From Saccharothrix sp. NRRL B-16348 (GTDB taxonomy: Bacteria; Actinomycetota; Actinomycetes; Mycobacteriales; Pseudonocardiaceae), in the NCBI RefSeq assembly GCF_001280085.1, contig NZ_LGED01000196.1, positions 1 through 64,000 of the forward strand: a stretch of 64,000 nt of DNA. Direction: 5' to 3'. The position numbers and the translations under genes are program-made. This document shows, piece after piece, positions 49,597-58,278 of this stretch. The notes beneath the pieces were generated by a model. That model searched no databases and was not told the DNA's origin. It saw only the letters and a program-made list of their open reading frames with translations. The number at the start of each line of letters is the position of its first letter. Positions within the stretch are counted from its first letter, which is position 1.

Positions 49597-50784
49597 ATGT
49601 CAACGGATCGGTTCGGCGGCAACGGGAAGCTGTGGGACGTGGTGGTCGTCGGCGCCGGTCCGGCCGGTGCGACGGCGGCGCGGGTGGCGGCCGAAGCGGG
49701 GTGTGGCGTGCTGCTGCTCGAACGCGCCGCCGTGCCGCGGTACAAGACGTGCGGCGGCGGGCTGATCGGGTGCGCGCAGGCGCACCTGCCCCCGGGACTC
49801 GGCGTCACGGTCCGCGACGAGATCGACTCGGTCACCTTCGGGTTGAGGGGGCAGCGCGAACGCACCGTCAGCTCCACCACGGAGGTGCGGTGCAAGATGG
49901 TGTTCCGCGACGAGCTGGACGCCGCGCTCACCAAAGTGGCCGCCGAAGCAGGCGCCGAGGTGCGCGACCGGACCACCGTGGCGGGGTTGGAGGACGGCGC
50001 CGGCGAGGTCGTCGTGCGCACCGCCGACGGCGAACGGATCCGCGCGCGGGCGGTGGTGGGCGCCGACGGCACCGCCGGGCGGGTGAGCCGGCACATCGGC
50101 GTGTCGTGCGAACAGGTGGACCTGGCGCTGGAGGTCGAGGTCCCGGTCGACCCGCGCGACGCGGCGAAGTGGCGTGGCCGCATGCTGATGGAGTGGGGAC
50201 CGCTGCCCGGCTCGTTCGGGTGGGTCTTCCCCAAGGACGACCTCTGCACGGCCGGTGTGGTCGCCGCACGCGGGCAGGGCGACGCCACGAGGGCGTACAT
50301 GCGGGAGTTCCTGGAACGCCACGGCTTGGCGCACCTGACACCGCTGCACGACACCGGCCACCTGACGAAGTGCCGCCGCCCCGACTCGCCGCTGGCCCGC
50401 GGTCGCACGGTCGTGGCGGGCGACGCCGCCGGGCTGTGCGACCCGTGGTCGAGGGAGGGCATCTCCTTCGCGCTGCGCTCGGGCGCGTGGGCGGGCGAGG
50501 CGGCCGCGGCGATCGCACGCGTGGTGCACCCCGTGGACCTGGGGCGGGCGCGCGACACCTACACCGCCGCGGTGCTCTCCACCCTGGGCGCCGAGATGCG
50601 CGCCTCGCGCAAGGTCATGGACGTCTTCACCCGTCGTCCCGGGATCGTCCACACCGCGCTGACCGCCGTGCCACCGGTGTGGCGCAGGGTCGACTCGTAC
50701 CTCGGCGGCGACACCACGATCCCGGCGCTGCTCGGCACGCCGGTCGCCCGCGTGGCGCTCAAGGCGGTCGGCTTGTTCACCTGA
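49597..50784 (+). CDS. FAD-dependent oxidoreductase, geranylgeranyl reductase family
   Basis: The 395-residue flavoprotein has the dinucleotide motif VVVVGAGPAGATAARVAAEAG at about residues 15-34. It also has the family motif PRYKTCGGGL and a second FAD motif VVAGDAAGLCDPWSREGISFALRSG. These mark the geranylgeranyl reductase group, which saturates isoprenoid or polyene double bonds and, in some pathways, hydroxylates. GGAG is 6 bases before ATG 49597. The gene lies 75 bp upstream of the polyketide synthase on the same strand, so it probably reduces or otherwise tailors the polyketide. That role is inferred. Confidence 0.9.
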   Translation: MSTDRFGGNGKLWDVVVVGAGPAGATAARVAAEAGCGVLLLERAAVPRYKTCGGGLIGCAQAHLPPGLGVTVRDEIDSVTFGLRGQRERTVSSTTEVRCKMVFRDELDAALTKVAAEAGAEVRDRTTVAGLEDGAGEVVVRTADGERIRARAVVGADGTAGRVSRHIGVSCEQVDLALEVEVPVDPRDAAKWRGRMLMEWGPLPGSFGWVFPKDDLCTAGVVAARGQGDATRAYMREFLERHGLAHLTPLHDTGHLTKCRRPDSPLARGRTVVAGDAAGLCDPWSREGISFALRSGAWAGEAAAAIARVVHPVDLGRARDTYTAAVLSTLGAEMRASRKVMDVFTRRPGIVHTALTAVPPVWRRVDSYLGGDTTIPALLGTPVARVALKAVGLFT

Positions 50785-50859
50785 GTCCTCCGGGAGGTCG
50801 CGCCCGACCCGGACGAGCGAAACCCAGCCGGTGACCGGCAACGCAGGAGGGATCCCAGC

Positions 50860-53800
50860 ATGGACGAAGACAACCCGGACGCCGGGCGGCAGACGCCGGT
50901 GGCGATCATCGGCGCCGCGTGCCGGACCCCCGGCGGCGTCACCTCGACGGACGAGCTGTGGCAGCTCCTGCTGGACCGGCGCGACGTCGTGGCCGGTTCC
51001 GACCCGGGCCGCCGGTGGTCGGAGGACGAGCGGGTGGTCCCCGCCGACCTCGCGGACCCGGCCGCCCTGCGCAGCGGCTCGTTCCTCGACGGCATCGACC
51101 TGTTCGACCCGGGTTTCTTCGGCGTGCCCGTCCGGGACGCGCCCAGCGTCGACCCCCAGCACCGGCTGCTGATGGAGACCGCGTGGGAGGCGTTGGAGGA
51201 CGCCGGTGTGCCGCCGCGGTCGCTGGCGGGTTCCCGCACCGGCCTGTTCATCGGCATCTCCGGCGCCGACTACGCCAAGCGGTTCACGCTGGCGGACTTC
51301 AACGTCTACCACGGCATCTCGGCGGTCACCTCGGGCGCGCCGGGCCGGATCTCCTACATCCTCGACGTCAACGGGCCGTCGCTGGCGGTGGACGGCGCCT
51401 GCGCCTCCTCGCTGGTCGCGGTGCACTTGGCGTGCCGTTCGCTGCACAGCGGCGAGTCCGACCTCGCGCTGGCGGGCGGCGCGACCGTGCAGCTGGAGTG
51501 GGCCGGCCTGATCGGGTTCGCCCGCGCCGGCGCGTTGTCCTCACGCGGGCGGTGCGCGGCCTTCGACGCGAGCGCGGACGGCTTCGTGCGCGGCGAGGGC
51601 TGCGGGATGGTGGCGTTGAAGCGGCTGGCCGACGCGCGGCGGGACGGTGACCGCGTGCTGGCCGTGATCGCGGGCACGGCGATCAACCACGCCGGGCGGA
51701 TGCAGGGCATCACCCAACCGTCGCGCGGCGCGCAGCACGCCGTCATCCGGGCGGCGATGCGCGCGGCGGGCGTCACCCCCGAGGACATCGGCTACGTGGA
51801 GGCGCACGGCACCGGCACTCCGGTGGGTGACCCGATCGAGTTCGGCGCGCTGTCCGACGCGTACGGCAAGACCGGCGGTCCCTGCGCGTTGGGCTCGCTC
51901 AAGACCAACATCGGCCACCCGGAGAGCGCGGCGGGCGTGCTCGGGCTCATCAAGGCCGCGCTGGCGGTGCGGCACGGGACCATCCCGGCGAACCTCCACT
52001 TCACCCGGTGGAACCCCGAGATCGACGCGGACGGCACCCGGTTCGTCGTGCCCACCGCCACCACCGCCTGGGACAGCCCCGGGCGACCTCGCCGTGCCGG
52101 GGTGTCGGCGTTCGGCGTCACGGGGGCGAACGCGCACGCCATCGTCGAACAGGCGCCGCCCGCGCCGGCACCGACCCGCCGCCCGCGGGCTCGGCTCGAC
52201 CGGGCGGTGGTGTGCCCGGTGTCGGGTGCCTCGCCGGGCGGGCTGGCCGCCACGGCACGCCGCCTCGCCGAGCACGTGGACGCCACGCCCGCACCCTTGC
52301 CGGACGTCGCGCACACGCTCGCCGCGCACCGCAGCCACTTCCCCACGCGCGCCTGCGTGGTGGCGTCCGACCGGGCAGGCCTGGTGGACGGCCTGCGCGC
52401 GGTGGCCGAGGGTCGGCGCCACCCCGCCGTCGTCACCGGGCCGACGGGGGATCCCGGCATGCCGGTGTGGGTGTTCTCCGGGCACGGGTCGCAGTGGCCC
52501 GGCATGGCCCGCGACCTGTTGGACCGGGAGCCCGCGTTCACCCGCATGGTCGACCGGCTCGACGCGGTGGCCGCGGCGGAGGGTGTCCCGGTGCGGCGGC
52601 TGCTGGCCGAGGGCGAGCCCCTGGAGCGGATGGACGTGGTCCAGCCGGTCGTCTTCACGGTGCAGACGGCGCTGGCGGAGCTGTGGCGGGACCGGGGTGT
52701 GCGCCCGGCCGCGGTGGTGGGCCACTCGATGGGCGAGGCCGCCGCGGCGGTGGCGGCGGGGATGCTGACCCCGGAGGAGGGCTTGCGCGTCACGCTCGCC
52801 CGTTCGTCGTTGCTCCAAAGGGTCGCGGGTGGCTGCATGGCCGTGGTCGCGCTGCCCGTCGAGCAGGTCGAGGCCGAGATCGCCGACACCGCGGGCGTGT
52901 CGGTCGCGGTGGTGACCGCACCCGCGTCGACCGTCGTCGCGGGCGACGGACCGGCCGTCGCGGAACTGCTGCGCCGCTGGCAGGACCGAGGGGTGTTCTG
53001 CAAGCGGATCGCCGTGGTGGTGGCCGCGCACTCGCCGCAGGTCGAGCCGATCCTGGCGGAGATCGCCGCCCGCACGTCGTGGTTGTCGGGGAACCCGGCG
53101 ACGACGCCGTTCTACTCGACCGCGGTCGACCCGCGGGAGCGGGTGGTGTTCGACAGCGCTTACTGGGCGCGGAACCTGCGTGCGCCGGTCCGCTTCGACC
53201 GGGCCTGCCGGGCGCTGGTCGAGGACGGGCACCGGGTGTTCCTGGAACTGTCGCCGCACCCGCTGCTGACGCAGGCGGTGGAGGAGACCGCGCTGGCGAT
53301 GGGCGTGCCGGTGGTGACGGCGGCTTCCCTGACGCGGGACGGGGACGGGCGCGAGTCGGTGTGCCGGGCCGCCGCCGCGCTGCACGTGGCCGGCGTGGCG
53401 GTGGACCTGGTCGCGGTCAACGGCGGCGGCGAGCGGATCACGTTGCCGCCCACGGCTTTCGACCGCTCCCGGCACTGGCAGGACCACGAGCACGGGTCGC
53501 GGGGCGCGGCGGCGCACATGTGGCTCGGCGAGCGGTCGGCCGTGCCGGACCCGGAGGCCGAGGACGGCACGCGGCACGTGTGGACCGCCGACCTCGGCAC
53601 GGACCGCGTCGAGTGGCTGGCCCAGCACACCTTGCGCGGCATCCCCCTGGTGCCCGGCGCGGCGCACGTCGAACTGGTCCTGGCCGTCTCCGCCGCCGTG
53701 CTGGACTGCGCCCCGGACGAGATCCGGCTGACCGACGTGCGGTTCGAGCGCGTGCTGCCGTCGGCGGCATCCGTGCCGTTGCAGGTGGCGGCCACCCGGA

Positions 53801-56800
53801 CCGGTCGCCGGGTGGAGGTCGAGGTCGTCCAGCACACCGGTGGCGGGTGGGACCGGGTGGCCGCGGCGACGGCGACCTGGTGCGAGGGGCCGGTCGACGT
53901 CCACCCGGCGTTGTGCCCGCCCGAGAACCCCGCGGCGCCCGACGACCTGTACGCGGCGTTCCGCCGGATCGGCCTGGAGACCGGCCCGGCGTTCCACTCG
54001 ATCACCGCCACCACCGACGACGGGATCACCCGGCTCGCCGTGCCCGGCGAGGCGGAGATCCGCACCGGTGCGCCCCGCGTGCACCCGGTGCTGTTCGACG
54101 GGTGCGTGCTGTCGGTGGCCGCCTGCCTGGTCCGCGGTGGGGATCCCGCCGACGACGACGGGGACGGGCCGTGGGTGCCCACGCGGATCGGCGAGATCGT
54201 GCTGCCTGCCGACCCCGGCCGCATCACGTGGGTCCGCGCCGAGGTGCGCCGCGACGGCACGTCCGCGACCGGCCGCGCCGACCTCTACGACGACGCGGGG
54301 GAGTGGGTCGGCGCGATCGAGGACGTCGACGTCGTCCGCAACACCCGGGCCGCGGCCGACCGGTCGCGGCTCAACGCGAGGCTGTTCGAGGTCTCCTGGC
54401 GACCGCTGCCCCTCCCGGACCAGCCGACCACGCCGACCGGCCGCTGGGTCGTGGTCGAGGAGCCGGGCGACGACGACGGCGTCGCCGAACGGGTCGCGAC
54501 CGCGCTGTCCGAGGCGGGGGCGCGGGCCGAGGTCCACCGCGACACCTCGACCGTCCCCGACCCGGACGCCGCCGCGGTCGTCTGGTGCGCCACCGGCGAC
54601 CTCGACGACCTGGACCGGGTGACGAAGGTGACCGCGCTGGTGCGCGAGCACGGCGCGCACGACTCGCCGCCGCGGTTGTGGCTGGTCAGCCGGAACGCGC
54701 GCCCGGTCCTCGACGGCGACCCGGTCGACCCCGGCGTGTGCGCGTTGCGCGGGCTGCTGCGGGTGGCCGCGGTCGAACAACCCCAGTCCGCCGTGAGCTG
54801 GGTCGACGGCGACACCGGCACGGCCGAGGACCTGGCCGACGTCGTGGCCGAGCTGACCGCGGGCACGCCCGAGACGGAGGTCGCCTGGCGGGCCGGGCAG
54901 CGCCACGTGGCCAGGATGGCGCGCGCGCCGCTGGCCGCCCGACCACCGCGGACCACCCGCGAGGTCGACGCGGTCGTCGGCGTGGACGAGTTCGTCCTGC
55001 GCCCCGACGAGGACGGCGGCCTCGACCTGCTGCGGCTGGTCGCGACCGACGCGCCGCCGCCCGTGCCCGGACCGGGGCAGGTGCTGCTGCGCCCGGCGGC
55101 GTGCACCGTGCACTTCCGCGAGATCCTGGTCGCCCTCGGCATCTACCCGACCGACGACGGCACGCTGCCCGCCCTCGGCTCGGACGCCGCCGGCGTGGTG
55201 CTGGCGGTCGGCGACGGCGTGGCCGACCTGAAGCCCGGCGACCTGGTCACCACCGTGATCACGGACGGCCGCGGTTCGATGGCGTCGCACTGCCTGACCA
55301 GGGCCGACCTGACCGCCCGCATCCCCGACGGCTTCGACCCCGTCGACATCGTCCCGTCCGTGCTGACCTACATCACCGCGTGGCACTCGTTGCACGACCT
55401 CGCGCGGCTGCGGGCGGGCGAGACGGTGCTGGTGCACTCCGCCGCCGGCGGCACCGGGCTCGCCGCGATCGCGGTCGCCCGGCTGCTCGGCGCGGAGGTC
55501 ATCGGCACCGCGGGCACCGAGGCGAAACGCCGCCACCTGCGCGAGCACGGTGTGGAGCACGTGTTCGACTCACGGGGCCTGGACTTCGCGGAGCAGGTGC
55601 TGGAGGCGACCGGCGGGCGCGGTGTCGACGTCGTCCTCAACTCGCTGTCCGGCGCCGCCATGCGCGCGTCGCTCGACCTGCTCGCGCCGGGCGGGCGCTT
55701 CATCGAGATCGGCAAGCGCGACCTGTACGACGGGGCGCGCGTCGACCTCGGCAAGTTCCGGCACGGCAACACCTTCACCGCCCTGGACCTGGTGCTCACC
55801 GCCAACGAGCAGCCGGTCGTGTTCCGCACGGCGATGCTGCGGGTGCTGGCCGAACTGGCGGCGGGCAGGCTGCCCCTGCTGCCGAGCGCGGTCGTGCCGC
55901 TGACCGAGGCGGCGGAGGCGTTCAAGCAGCTGGCTTCCGGCGACCTCATCGGCCGCGTCGCCCTCTCGTTCCCGCCGGTCGGACAGCGGATCCGCGTGCA
56001 GGCGCCCACACCCGAGCACGTGGTGCGCGCCGGAGCCGCCTACATCGTCACGGGCGGCACGCGTGGCCTCGGCCTGGAGGCGGCCCGCTGGTTGGCCGAC
56101 GCCGGCGCCGGCCGCGTCGTGCTCGGCGGTCGCGGCGACCTCGCTCCCGACGCGGGCGCCGTGCTGGCCGCGATCCAGGCCACCGGGTGCGGGGTGGAGG
56201 TGGTGCGCGGCGACGTGGCCGACCCCGGAACGGCCCGGCGCCTGGTCGCGGCGGCGGGGGAGGGCCTGCGCGGCGTCCTGCACACCGCCGTGGTGCTGGA
56301 CGACGCGCCGCTGAGCGCGATGACCGACGAGAAGCTGGCCCGCGCGTGGCACCCGAAGGTCACCGGCCTGCTGAACCTGCACCACGCGACCGACGGCCTC
56401 CCGCTGGACTGGTTCGCCGTCTTCTCGTCCATGTCGTCGATGCTGGGCAACGTCGGGCAGGCGAACTACGCCACGGCCGGCTCGTGGGTGGACGCGTTCG
56501 CCCGGTGGCGGCACGACCGGGGGCTGCCCACCCTCTCGGTGGACTGGGGCGCCTGGGGCGAGGCGGGCCGGGCGACGGACTTCGCCGCACGCGGGTTCGA
56601 CACCCTCTCCACCGCGGACGGGTTCGTCGCGCTGACCGCGCTCCTGCGGCACCAGCGGGTGAACACCGGCGTCTTCGACTACCAGCCGGAAGTGCTGTTC
56701 CGCGCGTTCCCGCACGCGTTGGACAGCCCGCTCCTGGCCGACCTGCGCACCGGTGAGGCCGCGCGCCGCGACCCGACGTCCGCCCTCGACCTGCGCAACG

Positions 56801-57072
56801 AGCAACCGGGACCGGCGCGGGAGCGGATGGTGCGCGACGCGGTGGTGCACACCCTCGCCGCGCTGCTCGGCACGCAACCGTCCGCGGTCGCCGCGCACGC
56901 GAAGTTCACCGACCTCGGGCTGGACTCGCTGCTCGCCGTCGCCTTCACCCGCAGGCTCCACGTCGACCTGGACGTCGCCCTGACCCCCGCGGAGGTGTGG
57001 GCGCACCCGTCGCCCGCCGAGCTGGCCGACCACATCGACTCGTCGTTGGGCTCACCCGTCGGCAACGGGTGA
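50860..57072 (+). CDS. Type I polyketide synthase, single module KS-AT-DH-ER-KR-ACP
   Basis: The 2,070-residue synthase contains: ketosynthase with Cys181 (DGACASSLVAV), His316 (EAHGTGT) and His353 (KTNIGHP); acyltransferase with Ser623 (GHSMGEA) and a VAAHSPQ substrate motif near 722, akin to mycobacterial branched-chain synthases; dehydratase with His923 (HTLRGIPLVPG) and Asp1080 (HPVLFDG); enoylreductase (LVHSAAGGTGLAAIA, about 1524); ketoreductase (YIVTGGTRGLGLEAA, about 1727; Tyr1870 in QANYATAG); and acyl carrier protein Ser2023 (DLGLDSLLA). All active residues are present, so it could make fully reduced chains, probably iteratively. There is no thioesterase. AGGAGGG precedes ATG 50860. 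Confidence 0.95.
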   Translation: MDEDNPDAGRQTPVAIIGAACRTPGGVTSTDELWQLLLDRRDVVAGSDPGRRWSEDERVVPADLADPAALRSGSFLDGIDLFDPGFFGVPVRDAPSVDPQHRLLMETAWEALEDAGVPPRSLAGSRTGLFIGISGADYAKRFTLADFNVYHGISAVTSGAPGRISYILDVNGPSLAVDGACASSLVAVHLACRSLHSGESDLALAGGATVQLEWAGLIGFARAGALSSRGRCAAFDASADGFVRGEGCGMVALKRLADARRDGDRVLAVIAGTAINHAGRMQGITQPSRGAQHAVIRAAMRAAGVTPEDIGYVEAHGTGTPVGDPIEFGALSDAYGKTGGPCALGSLKTNIGHPESAAGVLGLIKAALAVRHGTIPANLHFTRWNPEIDADGTRFVVPTATTAWDSPGRPRRAGVSAFGVTGANAHAIVEQAPPAPAPTRRPRARLDRAVVCPVSGASPGGLAATARRLAEHVDATPAPLPDVAHTLAAHRSHFPTRACVVASDRAGLVDGLRAVAEGRRHPAVVTGPTGDPGMPVWVFSGHGSQWPGMARDLLDREPAFTRMVDRLDAVAAAEGVPVRRLLAEGEPLERMDVVQPVVFTVQTALAELWRDRGVRPAAVVGHSMGEAAAAVAAGMLTPEEGLRVTLARSSLLQRVAGGCMAVVALPVEQVEAEIADTAGVSVAVVTAPASTVVAGDGPAVAELLRRWQDRGVFCKRIAVVVAAHSPQVEPILAEIAARTSWLSGNPATTPFYSTAVDPRERVVFDSAYWARNLRAPVRFDRACRALVEDGHRVFLELSPHPLLTQAVEETALAMGVPVVTAASLTRDGDGRESVCRAAAALHVAGVAVDLVAVNGGGERITLPPTAFDRSRHWQDHEHGSRGAAAHMWLGERSAVPDPEAEDGTRHVWTADLGTDRVEWLAQHTLRGIPLVPGAAHVELVLAVSAAVLDCAPDEIRLTDVRFERVLPSAASVPLQVAATRTGRRVEVEVVQHTGGGWDRVAAATATWCEGPVDVHPALCPPENPAAPDDLYAAFRRIGLETGPAFHSITATTDDGITRLAVPGEAEIRTGAPRVHPVLFDGCVLSVAACLVRGGDPADDDGDGPWVPTRIGEIVLPADPGRITWVRAEVRRDGTSATGRADLYDDAGEWVGAIEDVDVVRNTRAAADRSRLNARLFEVSWRPLPLPDQPTTPTGRWVVVEEPGDDDGVAERVATALSEAGARAEVHRDTSTVPDPDAAAVVWCATGDLDDLDRVTKVTALVREHGAHDSPPRLWLVSRNARPVLDGDPVDPGVCALRGLLRVAAVEQPQSAVSWVDGDTGTAEDLADVVAELTAGTPETEVAWRAGQRHVARMARAPLAARPPRTTREVDAVVGVDEFVLRPDEDGGLDLLRLVATDAPPPVPGPGQVLLRPAACTVHFREILVALGIYPTDDGTLPALGSDAAGVVLAVGDGVADLKPGDLVTTVITDGRGSMASHCLTRADLTARIPDGFDPVDIVPSVLTYITAWHSLHDLARLRAGETVLVHSAAGGTGLAAIAVARLLGAEVIGTAGTEAKRRHLREHGVEHVFDSRGLDFAEQVLEATGGRGVDVVLNSLSGAAMRASLDLLAPGGRFIEIGKRDLYDGARVDLGKFRHGNTFTALDLVLTANEQPVVFRTAMLRVLAELAAGRLPLLPSAVVPLTEAAEAFKQLASGDLIGRVALSFPPVGQRIRVQAPTPEHVVRAGAAYIVTGGTRGLGLEAARWLADAGAGRVVLGGRGDLAPDAGAVLAAIQATGCGVEVVRGDVADPGTARRLVAAAGEGLRGVLHTAVVLDDAPLSAMTDEKLARAWHPKVTGLLNLHHATDGLPLDWFAVFSSMSSMLGNVGQANYATAGSWVDAFARWRHDRGLPTLSVDWGAWGEAGRATDFAARGFDTLSTADGFVALTALLRHQRVNTGVFDYQPEVLFRAFPHALDSPLLADLRTGEAARRDPTSALDLRNEQPGPARERMVRDAVVHTLAALLGTQPSAVAAHAKFTDLGLDSLLAVAFTRRLHVDLDVALTPAEVWAHPSPAELADHIDSSLGSPVGNG

Positions 57073-57119
57073 GCGGGCGACACCGCCGAGCCAAAGATCC
57101 GCCACGAGGGGGAAATCGG

Positions 57120-58268
57120 ATGACCGCCTGGACAACTCTGTCGGCCAAGCTGGGTGCGGTCAGGGGAGCGCTGGACGACCGGACGACGTGGCGGGCGGCG
57201 TTGGCGAAGGCGGTCGTGTTCGACATCGCCCAGCACGCGCGGAACCGGCTGGCGCTGGCGCTGGTGGTCTTCTTCATCCCCGCGTGGATCGGGTTGGTGA
57301 AGGCCGTGCTGCCCGACCGGAGGGTCGACTTCCACTCGAAGGTCGCCGGGCGGGCGCTGTCGGTGCCCGCGGACGAGCTGATCACGATCTCCGGCGCGAT
57401 CAACGCCGTCACGCTGATCGTGGGGTTCATGATGTTCGCCGCGGTGCGCCGGTCCGGGGAGTTCGACCAGCGGCTCGTGCTGGCCGGCTACCCGAAGTCG
57501 GCCATGCTGCTCGCGAAGCTGGCGGGGCTGCTGCTCGTCTCCGGCGCGGTCGCGGTGTACGCCGCCGCCGTCATGACGCTGCACTGGGAGCCCCGGCAGG
57601 TGTGGCTGATCGCGGTCAGCCTCTTCATCAGCGGCCTGACCTACGGCGGCCTGGGGTTCGTGCTCGGCCTGGTGCTGTCCACGGAGCTGTCCGGCATGTT
57701 CGTGATCATCATGGTCAGCCTGGTCGAGGTGATGCTGCAGAACCCGGTCACCAACCCGTCGTCCGACCAGAGCATCGTGCGCTTCGTGCCGACGTTCGGC
57801 GCGATGCAGGCGGGCACGACCGCCGGCTTCACCGACCAGGCGTCGTGGGGCTACTGCCTCTTGGGCCTGGTGTGGTTGACGGCGTTCGGCTCCGTCTCCG
57901 TGACCGCGTTCCACCGGCGCACCAAGGACCACGCCCGACGTGCCGACGCCGGCGCCGCGCCCGACCTGGCCGTGATCACGCTGACCACGCGTGCCGACGG
58001 CACCCTGCAGGTGCTCTCGGCGACCGGCCCGGTGGTGCGGTGCGCGGACCTGTCGCGGTGCCCGGCGGGCTGCGCCGACGATCCCGCCGGAGAAGCCGCC
58101 GACGAACCTGCCGGAGCACCCGCCGAAGAACCCGCCGTGCCCGTGCCACCGGCGCGCAGGACCCGGCGGACCGCGGCGGCCACCGGGTCGGCCGAGCGGG
58201 CGAAGTCGGGCGACCGGTCGCGGACCACGACCCTCGACGGCGTCAAGGCGGCGCCGCTGGTCCGGTGA
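57120..58268 (+). CDS. ABC-2-like membrane protein without an ATPase partner
   Basis: The 382-residue protein has six predicted helices in its first 270 residues (ALALVVFFIPAWIGLVKAVL; NAVTLIVGFMMFAAV; AKLAGLLLVSGAVAVYAAAVM; LTYGGLGFVLGLVLS; FVIIMVSLVEVMLQ; YCLLGLVWLTAFGSVS). Their order matches ABC-2-type export permeases. A 110-residue soluble tail rich in Ala, Glu, Pro and Arg with two cysteines follows. No ATP-binding gene is nearby. It lies 47 bp behind the polyketide synthase gene, with GAGGGGGAA before the ATG, and is probably the exporter or a membrane partner for its product. Confidence 0.85.
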   Translation: MTAWTTLSAKLGAVRGALDDRTTWRAALAKAVVFDIAQHARNRLALALVVFFIPAWIGLVKAVLPDRRVDFHSKVAGRALSVPADELITISGAINAVTLIVGFMMFAAVRRSGEFDQRLVLAGYPKSAMLLAKLAGLLLVSGAVAVYAAAVMTLHWEPRQVWLIAVSLFISGLTYGGLGFVLGLVLSTELSGMFVIIMVSLVEVMLQNPVTNPSSDQSIVRFVPTFGAMQAGTTAGFTDQASWGYCLLGLVWLTAFGSVSVTAFHRRTKDHARRADAGAAPDLAVITLTTRADGTLQVLSATGPVVRCADLSRCPAGCADDPAGEAADEPAGAPAEEPAVPVPPARRTRRTAAATGSAERAKSGDRSRTTTLDGVKAAPLVR

Positions 58269-58278
58269 GACCCGCCCG

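Noticed and set aside
51541..55560. 1,339-codon minus-strand frame opposite the polyketide synthase
   Set aside because: It is the shadow of the synthase. The translation is Arg/His/Pro-rich with no motif, and no ribosome binding site precedes it.
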